From Cellulosimicrobium sp. CUA-896 (GTDB taxonomy: Bacteria; Actinomycetota; Actinomycetes; Actinomycetales; Cellulomonadaceae): a stretch of DNA of 64,000 bases. Positions 1 to 10,681 of this stretch are shown here, one piece after another. The DNA lies in the NCBI RefSeq assembly GCF_001942335.1, contig NZ_MKKH01000055.1:1-64000 (forward strand), given 5' to 3'. The notes below the pieces were generated by a model. It was not told the origin of the DNA, made no database searches, and worked only from the letters and a program-made list of their open reading frames with translations. The position numbers and the translations under genes were made by a program. Position 1 is the first letter of the stretch; each line of letters opens with the position of its first letter.

Positions 1-2
1 GC

Positions 3-434
3 CGCCGTCCGAGCACCCGGTCCCCGCACCGGTGTTCAGCCCGGTGCACGCCGCCGGCCCCGGACGACCCTGGCCTGTCGCCGGCCGCCACCCGCACCCG
101 CACCCGCCGCCCCCGGCCGCCGACGGCGACGGCATCGTCCGGGGCGTGCCGTTCTCCCCGGCTGACCGCCCCGCAGCCGGTCGCGCCGGGTCCGCTCGCC
201 GACCCCGCGCTGCACCAGGTCGTCCACGTGGCGGACGCACCGCCCCGCCGCCGGCGCCGCACGCCGGGCGCCCGCTGGGCACGACGTGCCCCCGCCCCGC
301 GTCCGGTGGCGCACGAGCCGGCCCAGGACGACCGCGCGTCGCACCCGGGACGGGACGAGGAGGGCGAGGCGCGGCAGGAGCTGTGGCCGCCCTTCCCTCC
401 GGTGTCCGGCTCGGCCCCCGACGCGCAGCGGTGA
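3..434 (+). CDS. 3' end of an upstream gene, possibly folK (partial)
   Basis: An open frame with no in-frame stop enters from the left edge and ends at the TGA at 432-434, which overlaps the ATG of the next gene (TGATG). The residues are rich in Pro, Arg and Ala, and no folate-enzyme motif survives. I guess the C-terminal tail of 2-amino-4-hydroxy-6-hydroxymethyldihydropteridine pyrophosphokinase (folK) only because folK usually precedes DUF3180 in actinobacteria. Frame breaks elsewhere in this window mean the reading frame here is uncertain. Confidence 0.35.
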   Translation, partial: RRPSTRSPHRCSARCTPPAPDDPGLSPAATRTRTRRPRPPTATASSGACRSPRLTAPQPVAPGPLADPALHQVVHVADAPPRRRRRTPGARWARRAPAPRPVAHEPAQDDRASHPGRDEEGEARQELWPPFPPVSGSAPDAQR

Positions 435-940
435 TGCGACGCACCCCGGTCCGGAACCTGCTGCTGGTCGCCGTCGTCACGGCGGTGGCGGGTTGGCTCG
501 TCGTGCGCGCGCTCGAGGGCACGGGGACGTACCTGCCTCCGGTGTCCTGGGTCGTCGACGTGGCGATCGTCGCGCTGGCCCTCGCGGTGCTGTGGGCCGG
601 CTGGACGGTGCGGGCCTACCAGAAGGGCCGGCGGCCGGGGCTCGACGCCATCCGCGCCGCGCGGACCTTCGTGCTCGCGAAGGCCGCGGCGCTCACGGGC
701 GCGCTGCTCGCCGGCTGGTACGGCGCGCAGGTGCTCGTCACGCTGCCGGACCTCGCGATCGAGCCGCGGCGCGAGCGGGCCGTCGCCGCCGGCGTGGCGG
801 TCGCGTGCGCCGTCGTGCTCGCCGTGGCGGGCCTCGTCGCGGAGCGCTTCTGCCAGCTGCCGCCACGGGACGGGAACGACGAGCGGGACGGTGCCACCCG
901 GGAGGACCCGGAGACGCCCGGGGCGAGCACGACGGCCTGA
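434..940 (+). CDS. DUF3180 family membrane protein
   Basis: This 168-residue protein has four predicted hydrophobic segments, at roughly residues 8-26, 38-58, 80-102 and 115-138, and a charged hydrophilic C-terminal tail. That is the usual size and layout of the DUF3180 family. No catalytic motif is visible and the biochemical role is unknown. The ATG overlaps the stop of the preceding frame, suggesting translational coupling. DUF3180 genes commonly lie between the folate genes and panC in actinobacteria, and this position fits that order. Confidence 0.75.
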   Translation: MRRTPVRNLLLVAVVTAVAGWLVVRALEGTGTYLPPVSWVVDVAIVALALAVLWAGWTVRAYQKGRRPGLDAIRAARTFVLAKAAALTGALLAGWYGAQVLVTLPDLAIEPRRERAVAAGVAVACAVVLAVAGLVAERFCQLPPRDGNDERDGATREDPETPGASTTA

Positions 941-995
941 GGGGATCACCCGCCGCGACGCGCCGGTCACGTGGTGCGGATGGGAGGATCGACCC

Positions 996-1532
996 ATGAC
1001 GGACGCTGACCGGCCCACCGCGCCGCACCCCGGCTCGCCCGCCCCGCAGTCGGGACCCTTCGACCCGCCCGGGGTCGTGTGGTCGCGGGTGTCGCCGCGT
1101 CTGGCGACGGCCCGGCTGCTGTCCAACGGCATCGTGCTCGCGGTGCTCGCCGTCGCGGCGGTCGTGCTGCTCGTGCTGGTCGGCCACTGGTGGCCGTGGA
1201 TCGTCCTGGGGCTGCTCGTCGTCGACGCCGTGTGGACCGCGCTCGTCGTGCCGCGGCAGGTGCGGGCGATCGGCTACGCGGAGCGCGACGACGACCTGCT
1301 CATCCGCAAGGGCATCCTCTTCCGGACGCTCGTCGTCGTCCCCTACGGCCGCATGCAGTACGTCGACGTCCAGGCCGGCCCGCTCGCCCGGCGCCTGCGC
1401 ATCGCGCAGATCCAGCTCCACACCGCCTCGGCCTCCACGGACGCGACGATCGACGGCCTCGAGCCCGCCGAGGCGGAGCGCCTGCGCGACCGGCTCGCGT
1501 CGCGCGGCGAGGCACGGCTGGCCGGGCTGTGA
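996..1532 (+). CDS. YdbS-like bacterial PH domain (DUF304) membrane protein
   Basis: This 178-residue protein has two adjacent transmembrane segments at about residues 40-75, followed by one bacterial pleckstrin-homology domain (bPH2, formerly DUF304) with the typical PYGRMQYVDVQAGP core. The ATG at 996 has a strong GGGAGG Shine-Dalgarno sequence 8 nt upstream. It overlaps the next gene by 4 bp (GTGA) and the two form a small-plus-large pair like Bacillus ydbS/ydbT. The domain is known as a membrane-linked module of uncertain ligand. A role in envelope stress or bacteriocin tolerance would be inference only. Confidence 0.8.
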   Translation: MTDADRPTAPHPGSPAPQSGPFDPPGVVWSRVSPRLATARLLSNGIVLAVLAVAAVVLLVLVGHWWPWIVLGLLVVDAVWTALVVPRQVRAIGYAERDDDLLIRKGILFRTLVVVPYGRMQYVDVQAGPLARRLRIAQIQLHTASASTDATIDGLEPAEAERLRDRLASRGEARLAGL

Positions 1533-3138
1533 GCGGGACGGCGCCCGCGCCCGTCGGGCTCCAGTGGCACCGGGTCCACCCCGTGACGCCGCTCGTGCGC
1601 GGGTGGACGGTCATCGCGGTCCTGCTCGTCGTCGTCGGGCAGCAGACGCTCAACGGGCTGCCCGAGGGGCAGAACCTCCTCGAGGGCGACCGCTGGTGGC
1701 AGGTGCTGCTCGGCATCCTCGTCATCGGTCTGCTCGGCCTCGGCTACTCCGTGCTCGCGTGGCGGATGACGAGCTACGCCGTGGACGAGGAGTCCGTGCA
1801 CCTGCGCACCGGGGTCCTGTTCCGGCAGCAGCGGCGCGCGCGCCTCGACCGCCTGCAGGCCGTCGACGTCGTGCAGCCGCTCGTGGCCCGCTTCTTCGGG
1901 CTCGCCGAGCTCAAGCTCGAGGTCGCCGGCGGTGGCGACTCGGGGGTGAAGCTGGGCTTCCTCCGGGAGGCCGACGCCGACCGGCTCCGGGGCGAGCTGC
2001 TCGCGCTCGCGGCCGGGCTCCGGGTGGGCTCGTCCACCGGCGGGGCGTCCGCGTCGGGTCCCGGGGCGCAGGGGCCCGCACCACAGGGCCCCGGGATGTC
2101 AGGAGCCGCGGCACCCGGAGCCGCGGCACCCGGGTCGGTGCCCGGGGCGGCGACCCCCGGGACCACGGCTCCGGCGCCGCGGGCGAGGGGCCCACGCCGG
2201 CCGCGCCCCTGGAGGCGCCGGAGCAGCCCGTCACCGCCGTCCAGCCCGGCCGCCTGATCGCGTCCCTCGTGCGGTCGGGCGCGACGCTCGGTCTCGCGCT
2301 CGGCATCCTCGCGATCGTCGGCGTGGTGGTCGGCACCCGCGAGATCGGCATCCTGTTCAGCGCCCTGCCCGCCGTGCTCGGGTTCGGCGGGTACCTCTTC
2401 CAGCGCTTCACGGGCGAGTTCGGCTTCCGCTCCGCCATCTCGCCCGACGGCGTCCGGCTGCGGCACGGCCTGCTCGAGACGCGCTCGCAGACGATCCCGC
2501 CCGGCCGCGTGCAGGCGGTGCGGCTGCAGCAGGGTCCGTTCTGGCGCGGCCCGGACTGGTGGCGCGTCGACGTCAATGTCGCCGGGTACGGCGTGAGCGG
2601 CGACGGCACGGACACCAAGAGCGTGCTGCTGCCGGTCGGGACGCGCGACGAGGCCCTCGCCGCGCTCTGGCTGGTGCTGCCGGACCTCGGCACGCCGGAG
2701 CCGCGCGCCCTGCTCGACGAGGGCCTGTCCGGTCGCGACGCGGGGGAGCACTTCGTCGTGAGCCCGCGACGCGCGCGACTGCTCGACCCCGTCTCCTGGC
2801 GACGCAACGGCTTCAGCGTCACCGACCGTGCGCTCCTGCTCCGCTCGGGCCGCGTCTTCCGCAGCCTCGTCGTCGTGCCGCACGAGCGCACGCAGTCGCT
2901 CGGCCTCGAGCAGGGGCCGCTCCAGCGCCGGCTGGACGTCGCGACCTTCGCGGTGCACTCGACGCCCGGGCCGATCGCACCGAAGGCCGGGCACCTCGAC
3001 GCGCACGACGCCGCCCGCCTGCTGGACACCCAGTCCGTGCGGGCCCGCGAGGCGCGCGCCCACCAGGGGCCCGAGCTGTGGATGCGACGGGACGAGGTGC
3101 CCCTCGACGACGCCCGCCCCGAGGAGGCGACCGCGTGA
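1529..3138 (+). CDS. YdbT-like protein with several bacterial PH domains (one frame break)
   Basis: A large partner of the preceding gene, about 536 residues once repaired. It has hydrophobic pairs near the N-terminus and again after the linker, and DUF304/bPH2 repeats around 1790-2000, 2440-2640 and 2800-3020. The centre (about 2090-2215) is a low-complexity Pro/Gly/Ala linker with repeated AAAPG-type units. The reading frame changes near 2185-2200 in a G-rich stretch where one base appears to be missing; both halves belong to the same family, so I read them as one gene. The GTG start overlaps the upstream stop, and the TGA overlaps the next GTG. Confidence 0.75.
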
Positions 3139-4108
3139 GCGCGACCGGCGGGGGCAGCCGTCCCGGACGCCTGGGCGTCGGCGTCGTCGGCGCCGGGCGC
3201 GTCGGCGCGGTCCTCGGCAGCGCGCTGCGCGCGACGGGTCACGCGGTCGTCGGCGCGAGCGGCATCTCGGAGGCGTCGCGCGACCGCATCGAGGCGCTCC
3301 TGCCCGGCGTACCGGTGCTCGAGGTGCCGGACGTCGTCGAGCGCTCCGAGCTCGCGCTGCTGGCCGTGCCCGACGACGTCCTGCCCGGTCTCGTGCGCGG
3401 CCTCGCCGACGTCGGGGCGTGGCAGCCCGGCCAGATCGTCGTGCACACCTCGGGCCGCTACGGCGCCGGCGTGCTCGACCCGGCCCGTGCCGCGGGCGCG
3501 ATCCCGTTGGCGATCCATCCCGCGATGACGTTCACGGGCACGTCGCTGGACCTCTCGCGGCTCGAGGGCACGACCTTCGCCGTCACGGCGCCCGCGCCGG
3601 TGCTGCCGATCGGCCAGGCGCTCGTGGTCGAGGTCGGGGGCGAGCCCGTCGTCGTCGCCGAGGAGTCGCGCGGGCTGTACCACGCGGCGCTCGCGCACGG
3701 CGCGAACCATCTGGTCGTGCTCGTGGCCCAGGCGGCGCACGCGCTCGAGGCGGCCGGGATCGAGCAGCCCGGCCGGGTGCTCGCGCCCCTGCTGTCGGCG
3801 GCGCTCGACGGCGCGACCCGCGCGGCCGACGCCGGCTCCGGCGGGGGACCGGGCGCGATCGCCGCGCTCACCGGTCCCGTCTCGCGGGGCGACGTCGGCA
3901 CCGTCGCCGAGCACCTCGCGGCGCTGCGGGCGCTCGCGGCGACGAGCGACGCGACGACGTCCTGCCGTCGTACGCGGCGCTGAGCCGCGCCGCCGCACGG
4001 CGTGCCCGCGCGGGCGGCCGCATCGACGCCGACGCCGAGCGCGCCGTGCACGGCGCGCTCGGTGACGACACCACCCGCGACGACACGACGCCGGAGGACC
4101 CTGCATGA
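3135..4108 (+). CDS. Rossmann-like DUF2520 oxidoreductase-type protein (one frame break)
   Basis: The N-terminus carries a classic NAD(P)-binding glycine motif (GVVGAGRVG), followed by a helical C-terminal domain. This is the arrangement of the DUF2520 family, which resembles pyrroline-5-carboxylate reductase and ketopantoate reductase folds. In many actinobacteria this gene sits directly upstream of panC, and here the last codon overlaps the panC start (ATGA). That makes a role near pantothenate synthesis possible, but it is unproven. One base seems to be lost near 3945-3957: the remainder ([14 protein letters not shown]) continues in another frame up to the stop at 4108. Confidence 0.75.
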
Positions 4109-5090
4109 CCGCCAGCCCCGCCGAGCACCCCGCCCCGACGACACCGCGGGTCGTCACCACGCGCGCCGACCTGCGCGACGCGCTCGGCGGGCGCGACCGT
4201 GACGGGGCACCCGTCGACCGCGGCCGCCGCGCCGTCGTCATGACGATGGGCGCGCTGCACGCGGGGCACCTCGAGCTCGTGCGCCGCGCGCGCGAGGAGG
4301 TCGGCCCGGGCGGCGAGGTCGTCGTCACGGACTTCGTCAACCCGCTCCAGTTCGGCCCGGGCGAGGACTTCGAGCGCTACCCCCGCGACGTCGCGGCCGA
4401 CGTCGCGCTCCTCGCCGCGGCAGGTCCCGACGCCCGCGTGGACCTCGTGTTCGCGCCGTCGGTCGCCGAGATGTACCCGGACCTCGCGGCGGCCGGGACG
4501 GGCGGCGGCCCGATCGTGCGCGTGACGTCGGGGCGCATCGGCACGGTGCTCGAGGGCGCGTCCCGGCCCGGGCACTTCGACGGCGTGCTCACGGTCGTGC
4601 TCAAGCTCCTGCACCTCGTGCGCCCGGACGTCGCGGTGTTCGGTGCCAAGGACGCCCAGCAGCTGCTCGCGGTGCGACGCCTGGTGGCGGACCTCGACGT
4701 CGACGTCGAGGTCCTCGCGTCCCCACGGTCCGCGAGGCCGACGGCCTCGCGCGCTCGTCACGCAACGCCTACCTGACGGCGGAGGAGCACGAGCACGCCC
4801 TGGCGCTCGGCCGGGCCCTGCGCGCGGGCGCCGACGCCGCGTCCGCGGGCGCGCCCGCCGACGAGGTGCTCGCCGCGGCCCGGGGAATCCTCGGGCGGGC
4901 TCCCGGTGTTGACGTGGATTACCTGGTGCTCGTGGATCCGACTACCGTGGAGGACCTGGCGCCCGACGCCGTCGGTCCGGGTCTCCTCCTCGTGGCGGCA
5001 CGCGTGGGCACCACCCGCCTCATCGACAACACGGTCGTCGAGATCGGCTCGTCGGGACGCGCCTCCCGGGCGCCGTCCGTCGAGCCCTGA
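4105..5090 (+). CDS. panC: Pantothenate synthetase (one frame break)
   Basis: PanC condenses pantoate with beta-alanine, using ATP, in the cytosol. Visible family motifs are [17 protein letters not shown] (the MGALHxGH ATP-binding motif), [18 protein letters not shown], and [20 protein letters not shown]. The frame breaks at 4720-4726, where a run of four C should almost certainly be five. Restoring one C gives [18 protein letters not shown], the conserved family segment, and carries the protein to the stop at 5090 (about 328 residues). It overlaps the DUF2520 gene by 4 bp and precedes panD, so the two pantothenate genes are in one transcription unit. Confidence 0.9.
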
Positions 5091-5118
5091 CCGCACGACG
5101 CCCTTCTGGAGGAACCGC

Positions 5119-5616
5119 GTGACCGCGCCGAGCCCCCGTCCTGCCGCCGAGCGCCGCCCGGCGTCGCTGCAGCGCCCCATGATGATCGGCAAGATCCACC
5201 GCGCCACGGTGACGCAGGCCGACCTGCACTACGTCGGCTCGATCACCGTGGACGCCGACCTGCTCGACGCCGCGGACCTCTACCCGGGCCAGCAGGTCGA
5301 CGTCGTCGACGTCACCAACGGCGCACGCCTGACGACGTACGTCATCCCGGGCGAGCGCGGCTCCGGCCAGGTGTGCATCAACGGCGCCGCGGCCCACCTG
5401 GTGGGCCCGGGCGACGTCGTCATCCTCATCGCCTACGGCATGCTGTCGGACGCCGACGCGCGCACGTACCTGCCGCACGTCGTGTTCGTCGACGAGGACA
5501 ACCGCATCGTCGAGCTCTCCGACGAGCCCGGCCTGGTGCCCGCGGGCCACGGGCTCGAGGCGAGCGGCCTGCCGTTCGCCCCGTTCCGGGACGACGCGAC
5601 GCCCGCCCGCGGGTGA
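5119..5616 (+). CDS. panD: Aspartate 1-decarboxylase proenzyme
   Basis: PanD makes beta-alanine from aspartate for PanC. It self-cleaves at a Gly-Ser bond to form a pyruvoyl cofactor; here that bond is Gly40-Ser41 in HYVGSITVD. The downstream segment with [17 protein letters not shown] and [13 protein letters not shown] is typical. I chose the GTG at 5119 because GGAGGA lies 5 nt upstream. This adds about 20 residues before the usual MMIGKIHRA start at 5179, which is the alternative. The 3' end overlaps the nadB start. Confidence 0.93.
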   Translation: MTAPSPRPAAERRPASLQRPMMIGKIHRATVTQADLHYVGSITVDADLLDAADLYPGQQVDVVDVTNGARLTTYVIPGERGSGQVCINGAAAHLVGPGDVVILIAYGMLSDADARTYLPHVVFVDEDNRIVELSDEPGLVPAGHGLEASGLPFAPFRDDATPARG

Positions 5617-7283
5617 GCACCCTCGCGCGCTCGCTCGCGGCGCCGGAGCCCGGCTGGACGACGACGGCGGACGCGATCGTCGTCGGGTCCGGGATCGCCG
5701 GCCTCACCGCCGCGCTCGAGCTGCGCACCCGCGTGCCGCGCGTCCTGCTCGTCACGAAGGGCGAGCTGTCGTCGGGGTCGACGGTGTGGGCGCAGGGCGG
5801 CATCGCCGCGGCGCTGCACCCGGAGGACTCGCCCGAGGCGCACCTGGCCGACACGCTCGTCGCGGGCGTCGGCCTGTGCGACCCGGTCGCGGTCGAGGTG
5901 CTCGTCACGGAGGGGCCGGAGCGCGTCCGCGAGCTCGTCGCACGCGGCGCGAACTTCGACCGCGCGGCGAACGGTGACATCGCGCTCACGCGCGAGGGCG
6001 GCCACCACGCCGACCGGATCGCGCACGCGGGCGGCGACGCCACGGGCGCGGAGATCTCGCGCGCGCTCGTCGCGCAGCTCGACGCGGTCCTCGGAGACCC
6101 GGGGATCGAGGTGATCGAGAACGCCCTCGTCCTCGACGTGCTCACGACCGCGCCCGGTCCGGACGGGGAGCGGCCGCGGGCGTGCGGCGTGACGCTGCAC
6201 GTCAAGGGCGAGGGCACGCGCGACGGCGTGGGCGCCGCGCTCGCGCGCGCCGTCGTGCTCGCGACCGGGGGAGTGGGGCAGATCTTCCGCTCGTCGACGA
6301 ACCCGCCGCAGGCCACGGGTGACGGCATCGCCGCGGCGCTGCGCGCGGGGGCGACGCTCGGCGACCTCGAGTTCGTCCAGTTCCACCCCACCGTGCTGTG
6401 GCTCGGGGTCGGCGCGAAGGGCCAGCTCCCGCTCATCTCGGAGGCGGTGCGCGGCGAGGGGGCGGTCCTCCTCGACACCGAGGGCCACCGCTTCATGCCC
6501 GCCCGGCACCCCATGGCGGAGCTCGCGCCCCGGGACGTCGTCGCGCACGCGATCGTGCGGCAGATGGCCGCGACCGCGTCCGACCACGTGCTGCTCGACG
6601 CCCGGCACCTCGGCGCGGACTTCCTGCGCGCCCGTTTCCCGACGATCACCGAGCGGCTCGCCGACCACGGCATCGACTGGACCGAGGAGCCCGTGCCCGT
6701 CGCGCCGGCGCAGCACTACCACTCGGGTGGCGTCGTGACGGACCTGCACGGGCGCTCCTCGCTCGACGGCCTCTACGCCGTCGGCGAGGTCGCGTGCACC
6801 GGTGTGCACGGGGCGAACCGGCTCGCGTCCAACTCCCTGCTCGAAGGGCTCGTGTTCGCGCACCGGGCGGCCCACGAGATCACGGAGCGCGTCGCGACCG
6901 GCGACCTGGAGCTCGGCGAGCCCGCCGCGCGACCGGGCCCCTCCGCGCTGGTCGCCGCGGCCGCGCGCTCGCGCATCCAGTCGGTCGCGTCCGCCGGCCC
7001 GGGCGTCATCCGCGACGGCGAGGGTCTCGCCCGGGCCGCGGCCCGGCTCGCCGCCGTCCGCACCGACGCGCACGAGGCGAGCGACGTCGTCGCGCAGCCG
7101 CAGGCGGCGGAGTGGGAGACGACGAACATCCACCAGGTCGCGACGGCCCTCACCGCGGCGGCGACGTTCCGGACGGAGAGCCGCGGCGGGCACTTCCGCA
7201 CCGACCACCCGACGACGGAGCTCGCCTGGGAGCGCCGCGTGGTCGTGTCGCTCGACGACGACGGCGCCCTCGTCGTGCGCTGA
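5613..7283 (+). CDS. nadB: L-aspartate oxidase
   Basis: NadB is the FAD enzyme that oxidises aspartate to iminoaspartate in de novo NAD synthesis. The 556-residue protein has an N-terminal dinucleotide-binding motif ([16 protein letters not shown]), the [16 protein letters not shown] segment, the QFHPTVL flavin/substrate segment, and [25 protein letters not shown] near the C-terminal part of the FAD domain. A helical C-terminal domain follows. The GTG at 5613 overlaps the panD stop. nadC follows, but no nadA (quinolinate synthase) is present in this window, so it must lie elsewhere if the pathway is complete. Confidence 0.93.
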   Translation: MSTLARSLAAPEPGWTTTADAIVVGSGIAGLTAALELRTRVPRVLLVTKGELSSGSTVWAQGGIAAALHPEDSPEAHLADTLVAGVGLCDPVAVEVLVTEGPERVRELVARGANFDRAANGDIALTREGGHHADRIAHAGGDATGAEISRALVAQLDAVLGDPGIEVIENALVLDVLTTAPGPDGERPRACGVTLHVKGEGTRDGVGAALARAVVLATGGVGQIFRSSTNPPQATGDGIAAALRAGATLGDLEFVQFHPTVLWLGVGAKGQLPLISEAVRGEGAVLLDTEGHRFMPARHPMAELAPRDVVAHAIVRQMAATASDHVLLDARHLGADFLRARFPTITERLADHGIDWTEEPVPVAPAQHYHSGGVVTDLHGRSSLDGLYAVGEVACTGVHGANRLASNSLLEGLVFAHRAAHEITERVATGDLELGEPAARPGPSALVAAAARSRIQSVASAGPGVIRDGEGLARAAARLAAVRTDAHEASDVVAQPQAAEWETTNIHQVATALTAAATFRTESRGGHFRTDHPTTELAWERRVVVSLDDDGALVVR

Positions 7284-7318
7284 CCGCTCGCCCCGCGCAG
7301 GGGATACCGTGGGCGACC

Positions 7319-8317
7319 GTGAGCACTCCCGAGACGGCCGGCACGCCCGCGGACGCGCCCGGCGGCGCGCACGGCACCGCGGCGCCCGGCGCACCGTCGC
7401 ACGTCGAGCCCGGCCTCGACCCCGCGTGGGTCGCCGCGACCGTCGCCCGCGCGCTCGACGAGGACCTCGGGCCCGCACCCGGTCGCGACGTCACGACCCA
7501 GGCGACGGTCCCGGCGTCCGACACCGGGACGGCGCACCTCGTGGCACGCGCGGACGGGGTCGTCGCCGGTCTCGTCGTGGTGGAGGAGGTCGTGCGCCAG
7601 GTCGCGGACCGGCTCGGGCTCCCGGGCGTCGCGGTGACGTTCACGGCGCGCGACGGCGAGGCGGTCGCCCCCGGCCGCGTGCTCGCGGCGCTCAGCGGTC
7701 CCGTGCAGGTGATCCTCGTCGCCGAGCGCACGCTGCTCAACCTCGCGAGCCGAGCGTCGGGCGTCGCCACGGCGACGCGCGCCTGGGCGCGCGCGCTCGA
7801 CGGCACGGGCGCTCAGGTGCTCGACACGCGCAAGACGACGCCGGGCCTGCGCGCGCTGGAGAAGTACGCCGTGCGCGCCGGTGGCGGGACGAACAAGCGC
7901 CTGGGCCTGTACGACGTCGCGATGGTGAAGGACAACCACGTCGTCGCGGCCGGGTCGGTGAGCGCGGCGATCGCCGCGGTCCGCCGGACCTTCCCCGACG
8001 TGCTCGTGCAGGTCGAGGCCGACACGACCGCGCAGGCGCTCGAGGCGCTCGACGCCGGGGCCGACTTCCTGCTGCTCGACAACATGCCGACCCCGGTGCT
8101 CGCCGAGACGGTCGCCGCCGTCCGCGCGCGCGAGGGCGTCGACGGCGTCCCGGCGCGGGTCGAGCTCGAGGCGACGGGCAACCTCACGCTCGACCGCGCC
8201 CGCGAGGTCGCCGCGACCGGCGTGGACTACCTCTCGGTCGGGGCGCTCACGCACTCCGCGCCGATCCTCGACCTCGCGCTGGACCTCCAGCCGTCGTCGG
8301 TAGAATCGCCCGTGTGA
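7319..8317 (+). CDS. nadC: Nicotinate-nucleotide pyrophosphorylase (quinolinate phosphoribosyltransferase)
   Basis: NadC converts quinolinate and PRPP to nicotinate mononucleotide with loss of CO2. The 332-residue protein shows the family signature [23 protein letters not shown], with the Arg and Lys residues that bind quinolinate and PRPP. It also has [20 protein letters not shown] and the closing [15 protein letters not shown]. The first 30 residues are a Pro/Ala-rich extension before the conserved fold. The GTG at 7319 is the best start although its Shine-Dalgarno sequence is poor. The stop overlaps the lysS start by 4 bp. Confidence 0.93.
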   Translation: MSTPETAGTPADAPGGAHGTAAPGAPSHVEPGLDPAWVAATVARALDEDLGPAPGRDVTTQATVPASDTGTAHLVARADGVVAGLVVVEEVVRQVADRLGLPGVAVTFTARDGEAVAPGRVLAALSGPVQVILVAERTLLNLASRASGVATATRAWARALDGTGAQVLDTRKTTPGLRALEKYAVRAGGGTNKRLGLYDVAMVKDNHVVAAGSVSAAIAAVRRTFPDVLVQVEADTTAQALEALDAGADFLLLDNMPTPVLAETVAAVRAREGVDGVPARVELEATGNLTLDRAREVAATGVDYLSVGALTHSAPILDLALDLQPSSVESPV

Positions 8318-9891
8318 CCTCCCCCGCCGGTGCCCCTGACCCCGCCGTGCCCGAGACCGGGCGTCCCGTCGTCGACGTGCCCGCCGCGGACGACGTCCCC
8401 GAGCAGATGCGGGTGCGCCGTGAGAAGCGCGAGCGGATCCTCGCGCGGGGCGAGCAGGCCTACCCCGTCTCCGTCCCTCGCACGCACACCATCGCCGAGG
8501 TCCGCGGCTCCTATGCCCACCTCGAGGCGGGCGAGGAGACCCAGGACGAGGTCGGCGTGGCGGGGCGCGTCGTCTTCCTGCGCAACACGGGCAGGCTGTG
8601 CTTCGTCACGCTGCAGGACGGCGAGGGTGCACGGCTGCAGGTGATGCTCAGCCAGGCCGTGGTCGGCGAGGAGTCGCTGGCCGACTTCAAGGCCGACGTC
8701 GACCTCGGCGACCACCTCTTCGCGCACGGCCGCGTCATCAGCTCCCGCCGCGGTGAGCTGAGCGTCTTCGCGGATTCCTGGAAGGTCGCCGCGAAGGCGC
8801 TGCGTCCTCTTCCCGTGCTGCACAAGGACCTGTCCGAGGAATCGCGCGTCCGACAGCGTTACGTGGACCTCATCGTGCGTCCCGAGGCGCGCGACATGGT
8901 GCGTTTTCGCGCCGCGGTCGTGCGCTCCCTGCGCGACAACTTCCACCGCCGTGGATACCTCGAGGTGGAGACGCCGATGCTGCAGACCGTCGCCTCCGGC
9001 GCGGCGGCGCGGCCATTCACGACGCACATGAACGCGTATGACCTGGACCTGTTCCTGCGCATCGCGCCGGAGATCTTTCTCAAGAAGGCCGTCGTCGGCG
9101 GTGTCGAGCGCGTGTTCGAGATCAACCGGAACTTCCGCAACGAAGGCGCCGACTCCACGCACTCGCCGGAGTTCGCGATGCTCGAGGCGTACGAGGCGTA
9201 CGGCGACTACGACACGATGGCGTCCCTCACGCAGGACCTCGTGCAGACGGCCGCGCAGGACGCGCTCGGCACGACGACGGTCGCGCTGCCGGACGGCTCG
9301 GAGTACGAGCTCGGCGGCACGTGGGACTCGATCACGATGTACGGGTCGCTCTCGCAGGCGCTCGGCGAGGAGATCACGCCGGAGACGCCCGTGGCCGACC
9401 TCGTGGCGCTCGCCGACCGGCTCGAGGTCGCGTACGACCCGAAGCGCGCGAGCCACGGCAAGCTCGTCGAGGAGCTGTGGGAGCACCAGGTCGGCGACGG
9501 CCTCGTCGCGCCCACGTTCGTGCGCGACTTCCCGGTGGAGACGTCGCCGCTCACGCGCGACCACCGCAGCATCCCGGGCGTCGTGGAGAAGTGGGACCTG
9601 TACGTGCGCGGCTTCGAGCTCGCGACGGCGTACTCCGAGCTCGTCGACCCGGTGGTCCAGCGGCAGCGGTTCGAGGCGCAGGCGCTGCTCGCCGCGGCGG
9701 GGGACGACGAGGCGATGCGTCTCGACGAGGACTTCCTCACCGCGATGGAGCACGCGATGCCGCCGTCGGGCGGCATGGGCATGGGCCTGGACCGGCTGCT
9801 CATGGCCCTGACGGGCCACGGCATCCGGGAGACGATCCTCTTCCCGCTGGTGAAGCCCGCCCAGGCGACGGACCGGGGGGAGGACGCGTGA
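8314..9891 (+). CDS. lysS: Lysyl-tRNA synthetase, class II
   Basis: LysS charges tRNA-Lys with lysine. The 525-residue protein has the N-terminal OB-fold anticodon-binding domain (about residues 60-170), then a class II catalytic core. The core carries motif 2 ([20 protein letters not shown]) and motif 3 ([15 protein letters not shown]). Start at GTG 8314, overlapping the nadC stop (GTGA). Its position between the NAD genes and lsr2 matches the common actinobacterial order panC-panD-...-lysS-lsr2. The 3' end overlaps a small membrane-protein gene. Confidence 0.96.
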   Translation: MTSPAGAPDPAVPETGRPVVDVPAADDVPEQMRVRREKRERILARGEQAYPVSVPRTHTIAEVRGSYAHLEAGEETQDEVGVAGRVVFLRNTGRLCFVTLQDGEGARLQVMLSQAVVGEESLADFKADVDLGDHLFAHGRVISSRRGELSVFADSWKVAAKALRPLPVLHKDLSEESRVRQRYVDLIVRPEARDMVRFRAAVVRSLRDNFHRRGYLEVETPMLQTVASGAAARPFTTHMNAYDLDLFLRIAPEIFLKKAVVGGVERVFEINRNFRNEGADSTHSPEFAMLEAYEAYGDYDTMASLTQDLVQTAAQDALGTTTVALPDGSEYELGGTWDSITMYGSLSQALGEEITPETPVADLVALADRLEVAYDPKRASHGKLVEELWEHQVGDGLVAPTFVRDFPVETSPLTRDHRSIPGVVEKWDLYVRGFELATAYSELVDPVVQRQRFEAQALLAAAGDDEAMRLDEDFLTAMEHAMPPSGGMGMGLDRLLMALTGHGIRETILFPLVKPAQATDRGEDA

Positions 9892-10100
9892 ACGACGTGC
9901 TGCCCGTCCTCGCCGCCCTGGTCCCGTCGGTCGGCGTCGGCCTGCTGTTCTGGGTCGCGATGCGCTACATCGTCCGCGCGGACCGCAACGAGCGCGCCGC
10001 GCTCGCGCGCCTGGACGCCGAGGAACGGCGCCCGGACCGTTCCGAGGAATCGCCCGCGGACGCGCCGCGCGACGACCGGGAGCGAAAAGCCGACGCATAA
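9888..10100 (+). CDS. Small single-span membrane protein, function unknown
   Basis: A 70-residue protein with one N-terminal transmembrane helix (about residues 4-26). It is followed by a charged Arg/Glu-rich tail containing [19 protein letters not shown], which should form a cytoplasmic helix. The GTG overlaps the lysS stop by 4 bp, so it is probably translated with lysS. Small proteins of this build are common between lysS and lsr2 in related actinobacteria. I recognise no function. Confidence 0.6.
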   Translation: MNDVLPVLAALVPSVGVGLLFWVAMRYIVRADRNERAALARLDAEERRPDRSEESPADAPRDDRERKADA

Positions 10101-10146
10101 CTGCGGCGCCGCTTCCCGAATTTTCCACCGCCACCCGTCGTGTCAA

Positions 10147-10188
10147 TTGACGCGGTTGTTGACCGCTGGCATCCTGACAGGGCAATCT
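10147..10188 (+). promoter_or_regulatory. Candidate lsr2 promoter
   Basis: The 116-bp gap before lsr2 is less GC-rich than its surroundings. TTGACC at 10159-10164 is followed after 18 nt by CAATCT at 10183-10188, a plausible sigma-A type pair. A second TTGACG lies at 10147-10152. This gives lsr2 its own transcription start separate from the lysS block. Confidence 0.4.
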
Positions 10189-10216
10189 CATTCCGGTGAA
10201 GCGTGAGGAAACCACA

Positions 10217-10546
10217 GTGGCCCAGAAAGTCCAGGTAATTCTCGTGGACGACATCGACGGGGGAGCGGCCGACGAGACCGTGACCTTCGCGCTCGACGGT
10301 GTCTCCTACGAGATCGACCTCAGCACGAAGAACGCGCAGGACCTGCGCGACGCGATGGCGACGTGGGTCGGGAACGCGCGAAAGGTGTCCTCGCGGCCGT
10401 CCTCCAAGCCGACCCGCCGCGGGCGGAGCGCCGGCGCGGCGCGCGCCACGGAGATCCGTGAGTGGGCGCGCGAGAACGGCTACCAGGTGAACGACCGGGG
10501 CCGCATCTCGCAGGAGATCCAGACCGCGTACGACGCGGCGCACTGA
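10217..10546 (+). CDS. lsr2: Lsr2 nucleoid-associated protein (xenogeneic silencer)
   Basis: Lsr2 is the actinobacterial H-NS analogue: it dimerises, bridges AT-rich DNA and silences acquired genes. The 109-residue protein has the N-terminal dimerisation domain (starting AQKVQVILVDDIDGG and containing YEIDLS), a basic linker, and the C-terminal DNA-binding domain with the AT-hook-like RGR in NDRGRISQEI. The chosen GTG at 10217 has GAGGAA 6 nt upstream. The alternative GTG at 10196 would add seven residues that do not resemble the family. Confidence 0.96.
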   Translation: MAQKVQVILVDDIDGGAADETVTFALDGVSYEIDLSTKNAQDLRDAMATWVGNARKVSSRPSSKPTRRGRSAGAARATEIREWARENGYQVNDRGRISQEIQTAYDAAH

Positions 10547-10681
10547 CCCGGGCTTCCCGGAGCACGACCTCTCCCAGGAGCACCTTCCACGACGCGGGGC
10601 GCTCGCACGACGGTCCGACGACCGTCGCGCGGGCGCCCCGCGTCGTCCGGCGGGCGGGCGCGCGAGACTTAGGCTCGTGCC

